Shown here piece by piece: positions 1-6,793 of a stretch of DNA of 10,755 nucleotides; position 1 is the stretch's first letter, and each line of letters starts with the position of its first letter. The position numbers were made by a program, and so were the translations under genes. The notes beneath the pieces were generated by a model, which worked only from the letters and a program-made list of their open reading frames with translations, ran no database searches and had not been told where the DNA came from. Source of the stretch: Novosphingobium sp. UBA6722 (lineage in GTDB: Bacteria; Pseudomonadota; Alphaproteobacteria; Sphingomonadales; Sphingomonadaceae); NCBI GenBank assembly GCA_002454125.1, contig DKII01000115.1:829-11583 (forward strand). The letters are read 5' to 3'.

Positions 1-14
1 GCGCCCCGGAGGGG

Positions 15-110
15 TTGGCCAGGGAAAGCCCGTGGGCAGCGTTGCGTCGCTAGCAGGGGCAACCAGCCCCTGCTGCGCGCCGCGCCTTGCCACGGGCTTT
101 CCCTGGCCAA
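15..110. repeat. Nested inverted repeat with cloverleaf-like fold
   Basis: Bases 15-35 pair perfectly with 90-110 (21 bp). Inside this stem lie three hairpins with no bases between them: 38-41/48-51 (4 bp, 6-nt loop), 52-60/66-74 (9 bp, loop AACCA) and 75-78/82-85 (4 bp, 3-nt loop). G36 can bulge so that 37-38 pair with 88-89 instead, extending the outer stem. No U-tract follows on either strand, so it is not a standard intrinsic terminator. No target-site duplication is seen at its edges, and the stem is far too long for a tRNA. Its role is unknown. It could be a structured RNA, the end of an upstream transcript, or a non-autonomous palindromic element. The pairing is directly visible; any function is inference. 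Confidence 0.75.
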
Positions 111-180
111 TCAGAATGGATCAGACATTCCGCACACCGCTCAAGCGCCGCAAGCCCCGCCAAATCGGTGGACTTGGCAA

Positions 181-208
181 TTGCGCTGGGCGGCTGAAGC
201 GCTATCCT
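181..208 (+). promoter_or_regulatory. Weak candidate promoter for the lacI-family gene
   Basis: TTGCGC (181-186) and TATCCT (203-208) are separated by 16 bases and sit 43 bases before the repressor start. The -35 keeps only TTG and the -10 keeps TAT..T, so this is a weak match. An 8-bp palindrome GCAATTGC (177-184) overlaps the -35, but it lacks the central CG usual in LacI-type operators. No better promoter was seen in 111-251, and the rest of that stretch holds nothing recognisable. Confidence 0.25.
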
Positions 209-251
209 GCGCGGCGTATCGGCATCAAGACCGGACGGGGCAGGAGAGGAA

Positions 252-1286
252 ATGGGCCGCAAGCCCTCAGCCAAGCCGACGAGCTTTGACATCGCCTATC
301 TGGCGGGGGTCTCGCAGCCCACTGTCAGCCGGGCGCTGCGCGGCTCCAAATCGGTCAGCCTGGCGACCCGGCAGCGGATCCAGGAGATCGCGCGCGAGCT
401 GAACTATTCGGTCGACAAGAACGCCTCGTCGCTGCGGTCGCAGCGCTCGCACACCATTGCCTTGCTGTTCTTCGAGGACCCGACGCCCGACGGGGCCAAT
501 ATCAACCCGTTCTTCCTGGCCATGCTGGGCGCAATCACCCGGGCGACCGCCAATCGCGGACTGGACCTGCTGATCTCGTTCCAGAAGCTGGAGGATGACT
601 GGCACACCCGCTACCAGGATAGCCACCGTGCTGATGGCCTGATCCTGCTGGGGTACGGCGATTACACGCTTTACACCCAGCGGCTGACCGAACTGGTCGA
701 ACACGACACGCGGTTCGTGCGCTGGGGCTCGGTCCGCGAGGATACGATCGGGGCGACGGTCGGCACGGACAACGTTGCCGCTGGGCGGCTGGCCGGGGAA
801 CACTTGCTGGACCTTGGCCGCCGCAAGATCGCCTTCCTGGGTCATGCGGACGAGCATTATCCCGAATTCGCCGACCGCTATCGCGGCCTGTGCGAAGCCA
901 TGGCGGATGCCGGGCTGGCCGCCGATCCGGCGCTGCAGGTCCCTGCCCTATCCAGCGAAGGCGATGGCCGCGCGGCGATCCGGGCGCTGCTGGATGCGGG
1001 CGCGGAGTTCGACGCGGTCTTCGCCGCCAGTGACCTGATCGCAATCGGGGCAATGCGCGCGCTGGCCGAAGCGGGGCGCACGGTACCGGGCGATGTCGCC
1101 GTGGTCGGCTTCGACGATATCCCCGCCGCCAGCCTGACCAGTCCGCCGCTGACCACGGTCCAGCAGGACCTGATCGCGGCCGGCGAACTGCTGGTCGAAA
1201 CGCTGGCCGAACAGATCGAGGACCGGGCCCAGGACAACCGCAGCCTGCCGCCGCGCCTGATCGTGCGGGCCAGCACGACCGGCTGA
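252..1286 (+). CDS. LacI/GalR-family transcriptional repressor
   Basis: A 344-residue cytoplasmic DNA-binding regulator of the usual family length (about 330-350). The N-terminal helix-turn-helix covers about residues 11-30 (AYLAGVSQPTVSRALRG), followed by the hinge NYSVDKNASSLRSQ (51-64), which would insert in the operator minor groove. A periplasmic-binding-protein-like effector domain follows, with family landmarks FAASDLIAIGAM (257-268), VVGFDDIP (284-291) and SPPLTTV (297-303). ATG 252 is supported by AGGAGAGG at 242-249. The next gene on the same strand, 79 bases downstream, encodes a probable sugar symporter. The regulator therefore likely senses a sugar and represses that transporter, and perhaps glycoside-catabolism genes outside the window. 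The ligand cannot be read from sequence. Family assignment is firm; the regulon is inference. Confidence 0.94.
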   Translation: MGRKPSAKPTSFDIAYLAGVSQPTVSRALRGSKSVSLATRQRIQEIARELNYSVDKNASSLRSQRSHTIALLFFEDPTPDGANINPFFLAMLGAITRATANRGLDLLISFQKLEDDWHTRYQDSHRADGLILLGYGDYTLYTQRLTELVEHDTRFVRWGSVREDTIGATVGTDNVAAGRLAGEHLLDLGRRKIAFLGHADEHYPEFADRYRGLCEAMADAGLAADPALQVPALSSEGDGRAAIRALLDAGAEFDAVFAASDLIAIGAMRALAEAGRTVPGDVAVVGFDDIPAASLTSPPLTTVQQDLIAAGELLVETLAEQIEDRAQDNRSLPPRLIVRASTTG

Positions 1287-1294
1287 AGCCGCCT

Positions 1295-1306
1295 TACGTA
1301 TTCGTA
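1295..1306. promoter_or_regulatory. Short dyad between repressor and transporter genes
   Basis: Just after the repressor stop the sequence TACGTATTCGTA forms a 4-bp inverted repeat (TACG/CGTA) with a 4-base spacer. It lies upstream of the transporter and could be part of an operator, but it is short enough to arise by chance. No convincing -35/-10 pair was found in 1287-1365, so the transporter may be read through from the repressor promoter. Confidence 0.2.
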
Positions 1307-1365
1307 TGCCACTTGCCTGCCCCGTCAGGCCGTGCCAGCCCTGCTGCCCATAAAAGGGGAGAGGC

Positions 1366-2859
1366 ATGGCAACCGAGAAACCACGGCAGAGCTGGGCCGG
1401 GCTGTTCAATATCAGCTTCGGCTTCTTCGGCATCCAGATCGGCTTTGCGCTGCAGAACGCGAACATGAGCCGCGTCTTCCAGTCGCTGGGCAGCTCGATC
1501 GATGATCTGCCGGCGCTGTGGGTCGCCGCCCCGCTGACCGGCCTGCTGGTCCAGCCGATCATCGGCCACCTCTCTGACAAGACCTGGCTCGGCCGCCTTG
1601 GCCGCCGCCGTCCGTTCTTCCTGCTCGGCGCGGTGCTCGCCGCGCTCTCGCTGCTGGCCATGCCTGAAAGCAACGTGCTGCTGATGGCGGCAGTGCTGCT
1701 GTGGGTGCTCGATGCCAGCCTCAACATCTCGATGGAGCCGTTCCGCGCCTTTGTTGGCGATATGCTGCGCAAGGACCAGCATACCGCCGGCTATGCCGTG
1801 CAGACCGCCTTTATCGGGGCGGGCGCGGTGGTTGGATCGATCTTCCCTTATCTGCTCGAACATTGGGGCGTGTCGAACGAGGCTCCGCTCGGCCAGATTC
1901 CCGATACGGTCCGCTATGCCTTCTGGGCCGGGGGCCTGGCGCTGTTCGCAGCGGTGATGTGGACCGTGCTGACCACCAAGGAATACTCGCCTGAGGAAAT
2001 GCGCGCCTTTGGCGAAGCCGAGGAGGCCGATGGGCCGACCCTGCGCGCCCTGGCTGACCGCAGCTCGGGCGGGCCATTCTGGTGGATCGCAGCCGGCGGC
2101 TTCCTGGCCGTGGTGACCGAAGAGCGGGGCCTGGAAAAGGAAGTCTACCTCCTCGCCATGTTGCTCGTCGCTTACGGCGTCCTGAGCTACCTTGCCATTC
2201 GCCTGGCCCGGGCGGGCAAGAGCGCCAACATGCTGGCCAGCATCATCGGCGATTTTTCAGGCATGCCCGAAATCATGCGCAAGCTGGCGCTGGTGCAGTT
2301 CTTCAGCTGGTCGGCGCTGTTCATCATGTGGATCAACACCACGCCGGTCGTGGCGCAGAACTTCTTCGGCTCGGCCGATCCGGCCAGCGCGGCTTACCAG
2401 GAAGGCGGCAACTGGGTGGGTGTGCTGTTCTCGGTCTACAACGGCGTCGCGGCGATTGCCGCGCTGACCCTGCTGCCGTTCCTTTCGCGCCGCTTCGGCA
2501 AGGCCAAGACCCATGTCTTCGGCCTGCTCTGCGGGGCGGCGGGCTATGCCAGCTTCTTTGTCTTCACCACGCCAGAGCAGCTGATCATCAGCGAAATCGG
2601 TGTCGGCATCGCCTGGGCATCGATCCTCGCCATGCCATACGCGATCCTGGCGAGCAGCCTGCCGCAAGCCAAGCTTGGCATCTATATGGGGCTGTTCAAC
2701 GTCTTCGTGGTGGTGCCGCAATTGCTGGTGGCGACGGTGATGGGCTCGGTGATGAAGGCCTTCTTCCCCGACCAGCCGATCTGGACCATGGCCTTCGCCG
2801 CCGGCACGCTGGTGCTGGCCGCGGCGGCGATGCTGCGCGTAAAGGTGCCGGGGGAATAA
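1366..2859 (+). CDS. MFS sugar:cation symporter, SLC45/GPH-like
   Basis: A 497-residue inner-membrane protein with about 12 hydrophobic helices and no signal peptide. The N-terminus resembles the sucrose-transporter/SLC45 branch of the major facilitator superfamily: GIQIGFALQ (22-30) in the first helix, then the extended loop 2-3 motif GHLSDKTWLGRLGRRRP (67-83) with the conserved Asp71 and Arg cluster. A charged cytoplasmic region near residues 205-230 separates the two six-helix halves. Members couple sugar uptake, typically di- or oligosaccharides such as sucrose or maltose, to protons. ATG 1366 follows a strong ribosome site, AGGGGAGAGG (1355-1364). The adjacent LacI-type gene suggests sugar-responsive control. 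No glycoside hydrolase or outer-membrane sugar receptor lies next to it in this window. Transport of a carbohydrate is likely; which one is unknown. Confidence 0.93.
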   Translation: MATEKPRQSWAGLFNISFGFFGIQIGFALQNANMSRVFQSLGSSIDDLPALWVAAPLTGLLVQPIIGHLSDKTWLGRLGRRRPFFLLGAVLAALSLLAMPESNVLLMAAVLLWVLDASLNISMEPFRAFVGDMLRKDQHTAGYAVQTAFIGAGAVVGSIFPYLLEHWGVSNEAPLGQIPDTVRYAFWAGGLALFAAVMWTVLTTKEYSPEEMRAFGEAEEADGPTLRALADRSSGGPFWWIAAGGFLAVVTEERGLEKEVYLLAMLLVAYGVLSYLAIRLARAGKSANMLASIIGDFSGMPEIMRKLALVQFFSWSALFIMWINTTPVVAQNFFGSADPASAAYQEGGNWVGVLFSVYNGVAAIAALTLLPFLSRRFGKAKTHVFGLLCGAAGYASFFVFTTPEQLIISEIGVGIAWASILAMPYAILASSLPQAKLGIYMGLFNVFVVVPQLLVATVMGSVMKAFFPDQPIWTMAFAAGTLVLAAAAMLRVKVPGE

Positions 2860-2896
2860 CCTGGCAAAACTATACCTCTTCCGGTCGGGGGCTGGA

Positions 2897-3058
2897 GTTG
2901 GCGCGGGCTACTCTGCACACGCGCCCCAAAACCATAGCGTCCCGCATCCCCGCTCACCCTGAGCTTGTCGAAAGGTCCATCAGGGCTATGCCGGACGGGG
3001 CTTCGACAAGCTCAGCCTGAGCGGGTTGCGGGGCAGGTTTGGTTGGTGCGGGTTACTC
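2897..3058. repeat. Short direct repeats flanking the intergenic palindrome
   Basis: GTTGGCGCGGGCTACTC (2897-2913) and GTTGGTGCGGGTTACTC (3042-3058) match at 15 of 17 positions in the same orientation. They bracket the palindrome at 2941-3032. They could be diverged duplications tied to its insertion, or chance similarity in GC-rich spacer. The span given runs from the first copy to the second. Confidence 0.4.
2941..3032. repeat. Long imperfect intergenic palindrome
   Basis: The left arm (2941-2972) and right arm (3002-3032) match at 28 positions with one extra base and three mismatches, around a 29-base loop. The inner 14 bp (CTGAGCTTGTCGAA, 2959-2972, against 3002-3015) are perfect. I recall this core from intergenic spacers of many sphingomonads and other GC-rich bacteria. 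It lies between two convergent genes, where a transcribed hairpin could end or stabilise both messages, but no U-tract follows on either side. The rest of 2860-3076 holds no gene that I can support. Confidence 0.85.
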
Positions 3059-3076
3059 CACAGAACCGGCAAATTT

Positions 3077-5005
3077 TTAGAAATCGGCGACGAGCTGCAG
3101 CGTGATCTGGCGCCGGTTCGAATAGGTGAACCCGCCCGATCCGTTCACGTTCCAGCCGTATTCGTTGAACAGGTTGAGCACCGTGGGCCGCAGCAGCCAG
3201 GTTCCGCCAGCCGTTTTGAGGCGATAGCGTGCGCCCAGGTTGAACGTGGTGCGCGGCGGCGCGATCAGCGTGTTGGCGGCATTGCCGACGCGGCTTGAGA
3301 GGCTCTCGACCGAAGCGTCGAGCGACAGCGGGCCATGCCCCTCGTCCATCCGCCAGTCGATCGTCGCCACCGAGCGCCGGCGGATCTGTCCGACCGGGCG
3401 CGGGCCGATCAGGCGGGTATCGACCGCCTCACCCGAGATGGTCGGATCGAGGAACAGCGAGCCGCCGACGATGGTCAGTCCGGGGGCAAGCTGTCCGGTC
3501 AGTGAAACTTCGACCCCGCGATTGGTCAGCTCGCCCAGCTGGCGATAGCGCAGCGCCGGATCGAGGTTGTAATAGGGCTTCTTGATCGAGAAGGCCCCGG
3601 CGATGAAGGTCAGCTTCGGTGTGACCGCCCAGCGCGCGCCGGCTTCGACCTGGCTGGTGCGCAGCGCCGGCGGGGCTTCGGAGCGATTGGTGGCGATATC
3701 GGGTGCCACCAACGCTTCCTCCTGCCCGCGGGTATAACCCGCATAGAGCGACAGCCCGCGCGCGACATGGACCGAGCCCGCCACGTTGAGCAGCAACGGA
3801 TTGTCGCGCGTCACCGGATCGGCCAGCGCCGGATCGGCGAAATCGAGCGCCTTGCGGTAACGGCTCTTCGAAATCCCGACATCAAGGCTGAAGCGCTGCG
3901 GGGCGACCATCGACCAGGCCACACCGCCAGTGATCTGCCGCACTTCATCGCGGTTCTTGGCCCCCTGCGTCCAGACCGGCTCGGCACGGAGATCGGGGCG
4001 CAGGATGGTCGAAGGCCCCAAGGTCAGCACGCTGCCCCCGCCGAAATTGCGATTGCGCGAGCGGCCGCGAACCGAGGCGATCAGGCGGTGGTTGACTGTG
4101 CCGCCGACCAGTTCCTTGACCAGCCGCACTTCGCCCGACCACGAGCCGTCGTAATTGTCACGCTCGGCAATGATGCGGCGGTTGGCGACCGATCCGTCGG
4201 TGCCCACACCGCGCATCAGGTCGGCATAGACGCTGTGCTGGTCCTTGGCCGAATAGAACAGGCCCGCCTCAAGCTTCACGCCCAGCAGCGGCGTCTTGAC
4301 GATCGCGCCGCTGGTCCACAGATCCTGGCTGCGGCTGGCCCAGGGCTGGCTCAGATCAAGTCCGCGCTCGGCCTTGGGCGGCGGCTCTGTGCCGACGGGA
4401 TAGTAGAACGGCCGCAGCTCGTCGCTGCGGTAGATGAACAGACCGCCGAACAGCAGCACTTCGGTGCCCTGCTGCGGGCGCCAGGCCATGGTCATGCCCA
4501 TCGGGCGGTAAAGGCTGTGCCCGCCTTCATAGCGGGTGGCATTGCGGAAACCGACTCCGCCGGAAATGCCGAAGGTATCGCTGAGCGGCTGCTTGAACTC
4601 GATCGAGCCACCCGGCCCGATCGAATTGGGCGAGCTGTATTCCAGGTTGAAGCTTTAGCTGGCGTCCTTGCCCGGCTGGGTCAGGTTGTAATCGACCAGG
4701 CCCGTCGGCGCCGGGAACGGATAGCGCAGCGCCGCCGCGCCAACGCGGATCGTGTTGCCATCGACAATCCGCGAGGAAATCCGCTCGACCTGGTCGAAGT
4801 ACAGGCCTTCCAGCCGCACGTTCCCGGCATCGACCGGGTTGAACCCGCGGACGTCCTCATTGTTGTAAAGCCCGGTCTTTTCGCTGCCGACCGAGCGGCC
4901 GAAGGCATCGCTTGACTGAGTCGCGGCATTCTCACCCGCGCGCTGAGCCAGCGCGGGCGTGGACAGGACGGCAAGGCCAAGCGAGACGAGGACGGACGAA
5001 CGCAC
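3077..5005 (-). pseudogene. TonB-dependent receptor, interrupted by an in-frame TAA
   Basis: An outer-membrane TonB-dependent receptor reading frame of 642 positions with one in-frame stop. The first 116 residues carry a signal peptide (cleavage likely after ALA, residue 20) and plug-domain sequence DVRGFNPVDAGNVRLEGLYF (51-70). TAA at 4657-4655 then interrupts the frame, and 525 codons of beta-barrel follow in the same frame without further stops. The frame ends in LQLVADF, with the terminal Phe typical of outer-membrane barrels. The downstream part is undamaged, so the lesion is recent, a sequencing error, or read through. Internal ATG 4501 could restart translation but would lack export signals. 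The presumed start is GTG 5005 with no clear ribosome site and no obvious TonB box. It lies 54 bases after the VOC gene on the same strand, suggesting cotranscription with hppD. The transported ligand is unknown. Confidence 0.88.
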
Positions 5006-5043
5006 GCCCGGCCCATACCGGATTAACCGCGCGATGAAACCCC

Positions 5044-5065
5044 AGCTTTAGCCAGTGGCTCAGCT
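5044..5065 (-). other. Small imperfect stem-loop at the end of the VOC gene
   Basis: Read on the minus strand, AGCT-AGCC and GGCT-AGCT arms pair around the loop ACT, with a G opposite AA bulge. The hairpin overlaps the VOC stop codon. It is followed by GGGGTTTC rather than a U-tract, so it is at most a weak attenuator or a 3'-end stabiliser between the VOC gene and the receptor. Confidence 0.3.
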
Positions 5066-5617
5066 ATCCCCGCGTTCGGCCGGATCCTCGTGCAGCCACG
5101 AGGCATGACGCGGCGCACGCTTGGTCTCGCTCCATTCGTGCAGCATCGCCGGGGCAACTGCGGCCAGTTCGGCATACTGGTCCGGCGTGCCGATATCGCA
5201 AGCCAGCTCCAGGCGGTGCCCGTTGGGATCGAAGAAATAGATCGAGCGGAAGATGCCGTGATAGGTCGGCCCCAGCACGTCGACACCCTGGGCCTCGATA
5301 TGGGCCTTGGCCGCCAGTAGCGCGTCAAGATCGGCCACCTTGAAGGCCAGGTGCTGGACCCAGGCCGGGGTGTTGGGGTCCTTGCCCATTTCCGGCTGGT
5401 TCGGCAGCTCGAAGAACGCGACCACATTGCCGCCACCGCAATCGAGGAAGACGTGCATGTAGGGGTCGAACTCGCCGGTCGAAGGCACGTGATCCTCGGC
5501 AAAGGCGGTGGTGTAGCGCATGCCGAGCACGCGGCTGTACCATTCCACCGTCTCCTTCGCATCGCGGCAGCGATAGGCGACGTGGTGAATGCGTTCGAGC
5601 GTCGGGACGGCGGTCAC
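5060..5617 (-). CDS. VOC-fold metalloprotein coupled to hppD
   Basis: A 185-residue soluble protein of the vicinal oxygen chelate (glyoxalase/bleomycin resistance/extradiol dioxygenase) superfamily. Two beta-alpha-beta-beta-beta modules are visible: HHVAYRCRD to VVAFFEL (11-71) and VQHLAFKVAD to GHRLELACD (87-141). Four candidate metal ligands stand at the expected places: His12, Glu70, His89 and Glu137. The FFDPNGHRLELA motif (128-139) is a strong family signature. The start is GTG at 5617, which overlaps the hppD TGA stop (GTGA). AAGGAG at 5625-5630, seven bases upstream, supports this start. Coupling to hppD suggests a role in tyrosine or aromatic breakdown, for example as a dioxygenase, isomerase or lyase on a pathway product. 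Reaction and metal are not determinable here. The C-terminus after about residue 145 is polar and less conserved in appearance. Confidence 0.92.
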   Translation of the reverse strand: MTAVPTLERIHHVAYRCRDAKETVEWYSRVLGMRYTTAFAEDHVPSTGEFDPYMHVFLDCGGGNVVAFFELPNQPEMGKDPNTPAWVQHLAFKVADLDALLAAKAHIEAQGVDVLGPTYHGIFRSIYFFDPNGHRLELACDIGTPDQYAELAAVAPAMLHEWSETKRAPRHASWLHEDPAERGDS

Positions 5618-6702
5618 TGCTCGGCTCCTTCAACCTGCAGCGCGCCGCGGCGGATCTGGTCGGCCTCGATCGACTTGAACAGGGCGGTAAAGTTGCCCTC
5701 GCCAAAGCCTTCATCCTTCTTGCGCTGGATGAATTCGAAGAACACCGGGCCGATCATGGTCTGGCTGAAGATCTGCAGCAGCAGGCGCGGATCGTTGTTC
5801 TGGGTCGATCCGTCGAGCAGGATGCCGCGCTTTTGCAGCTCCGCCACCGGTTCGCCGTGGCCGGGCAGGCGCTCATCCAGCATCTCGTAATAGGTCTCCG
5901 GCGGGGCCGGCGCAAAGGGCGTGCCCAGCGCGGCCAGCCGGTCCCAGACGGCGTAGAGATCGTCGCAGGCAAAGGCAATGTGCTGGATCCCCTCGCCGTT
6001 GTAGGCGCGCAGGTATTCCTCGATCTGACCGCCGCCACCGGCGCCTTCCTCGTTCAGCGGAATGCGGATCTTGCCATCGGGCGCGGTCATCGCCTTGCTG
6101 GTGAGGCCGGTGTACTCGCCCTTGATGTCGAAATAACGGATCTCGCGGAAACCGGCGATCCGCTCATAGAACGCCGCCCAGTGGGCCATGCGCCCGCCGT
6201 AGACGTTGTGGGTCAGGTGATCGATCAGCTGCAGGCCGGTACCGACCGGATGGCGATCGACGCCGGCGTGGTAGACGAAGTCGATGTCATAGATCGACAG
6301 GTCAGCGCCATAGCGGTCGATCAGGTAGATCATCGATCCGCCGATCCCGCGGAAGGCCGGCAGGCGCAGTTCCATCACCCCGGTGCGGCTTTCAACCGGC
6401 TCGGCCCCGCGCTCGATCGCCTCGGCATAGGCCTTGGCGGCATCGCGCACGCGCCAGCCCATCCCGCAGGCCGAGGGGCCATGTTCCTGGGCGAAGTACC
6501 AGGCCGGGCTCTTCGGTTCGTAATTGGCGATCAGGTTGATATCGCCCTGGCGCCACAGCTGGACGTCCTTGGAGCGATGACGGGCAATCTCGGTAAAGCC
6601 CATCGCGGCAAAGACCGGCTCCAGCACGCCCTTTTCCGGCGCGCAGAATTCGACAAATTCGAACCCGTCGAGGCCCAGCGGGTTTTCGAAAAGGTCGGCC
6701 AT
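5614..6702 (-). CDS. hppD: 4-hydroxyphenylpyruvate dioxygenase
   Basis: A 362-residue cytosolic non-haem Fe(II) enzyme that converts 4-hydroxyphenylpyruvate and O2 to homogentisate and CO2 in tyrosine catabolism. Length and layout match bacterial HPPDs. The N-terminal VOC half (about 10-145) has lost metal ligands. The C-terminal half carries the iron triad: His162 in DHLTHNVY, His241 in GIQHIAFACDD and Glu323 in PVFFEFIQRK. The product-shaping C-terminal segment DEGFGEGNFTALFKSIEADQ (330-349) is intact. ATG 6702 is preceded by AGGAG (6713-6717) with a 10-base spacer. A promoter and dyad operator lie just upstream, so it probably starts its own unit, hppD-VOC-receptor. Homogentisate 1,2-dioxygenase and later pathway genes are not in the window. 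In other bacteria without hmgA activity, homogentisate oxidises to pyomelanin. Confidence 0.98.
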   Translation of the reverse strand: MADLFENPLGLDGFEFVEFCAPEKGVLEPVFAAMGFTEIARHRSKDVQLWRQGDINLIANYEPKSPAWYFAQEHGPSACGMGWRVRDAAKAYAEAIERGAEPVESRTGVMELRLPAFRGIGGSMIYLIDRYGADLSIYDIDFVYHAGVDRHPVGTGLQLIDHLTHNVYGGRMAHWAAFYERIAGFREIRYFDIKGEYTGLTSKAMTAPDGKIRIPLNEEGAGGGGQIEEYLRAYNGEGIQHIAFACDDLYAVWDRLAALGTPFAPAPPETYYEMLDERLPGHGEPVAELQKRGILLDGSTQNNDPRLLLQIFSQTMIGPVFFEFIQRKKDEGFGEGNFTALFKSIEADQIRRGALQVEGAEQ

Positions 6703-6730
6703 GGTGGTCGTGCTCCTGTCGCGGATTTCG

Positions 6731-6744
6731 GTTTCAGTTGAAAC
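6731..6744. promoter_or_regulatory. Candidate operator upstream of hppD
   Basis: GTTTCAGTTGAAAC is a perfect 6-bp inverted repeat with a 2-base centre. It overlaps the proposed -10 hexamer and the transcription start of hppD, where a bound dimer would block RNA polymerase. Size and symmetry suit a MarR- or IclR-type winged-helix repressor. No such regulator gene lies in the window. A related GGTTTCGGT stretch on the minus strand (6781-6789) could be a weak second half-site. Confidence 0.6.
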
Positions 6745-6769
6745 TAAATGCGCGAGGGGCCGGAGTCAA
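6741..6769 (-). promoter_or_regulatory. Sigma-70-type promoter for hppD
   Basis: Read on the minus strand, TTGACT (6769-6764) and TAGTTT (6746-6741) are separated by exactly 17 bases. The -35 matches five of six consensus bases. The -10 keeps the key first T, second A and last T. Transcription would start near 6734, leaving a leader of about 32 bases with AGGAG before the hppD ATG. It would drive hppD, the VOC gene and probably the receptor remnant, separately from the agmatine deiminase gene upstream. Confidence 0.6.
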
Positions 6770-6793
6770 GGATTCGTCAGACCGAAACCGCCG

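Noticed and set aside
15..110. Integron attC site or tRNA-like gene
   Set aside because: The boundary bases do not fit RYYYAAC/GTTRRRY in the correct orientation, and a 21-bp closing stem with no CCA end or conserved T-loop is not a tRNA.
177..184. GCAATTGC palindrome as a LacI-type operator
   Set aside because: Only 8 bp, no extension of symmetry, and no central CG; it is not repeated before the transporter gene.
32..292. Short open frames on both strands upstream of the lacI-family gene
   Set aside because: They run through the nested palindrome, lack a convincing ribosome site and show no recognisable protein features.
3767..4915. 382-codon + strand open frame opposite the receptor
   Set aside because: Antisense shadow, rich in Arg, Ala and Gly with no domain signature.
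4651..5052. Shared 9-mer AGCTTTAGC at the internal receptor stop (4651-4659) and just after the VOC gene (5044-5052)
   Set aside because: A 9-base match in two places within 400 bases is easily chance. Flanking bases diverge at once, so gene conversion is not supported.
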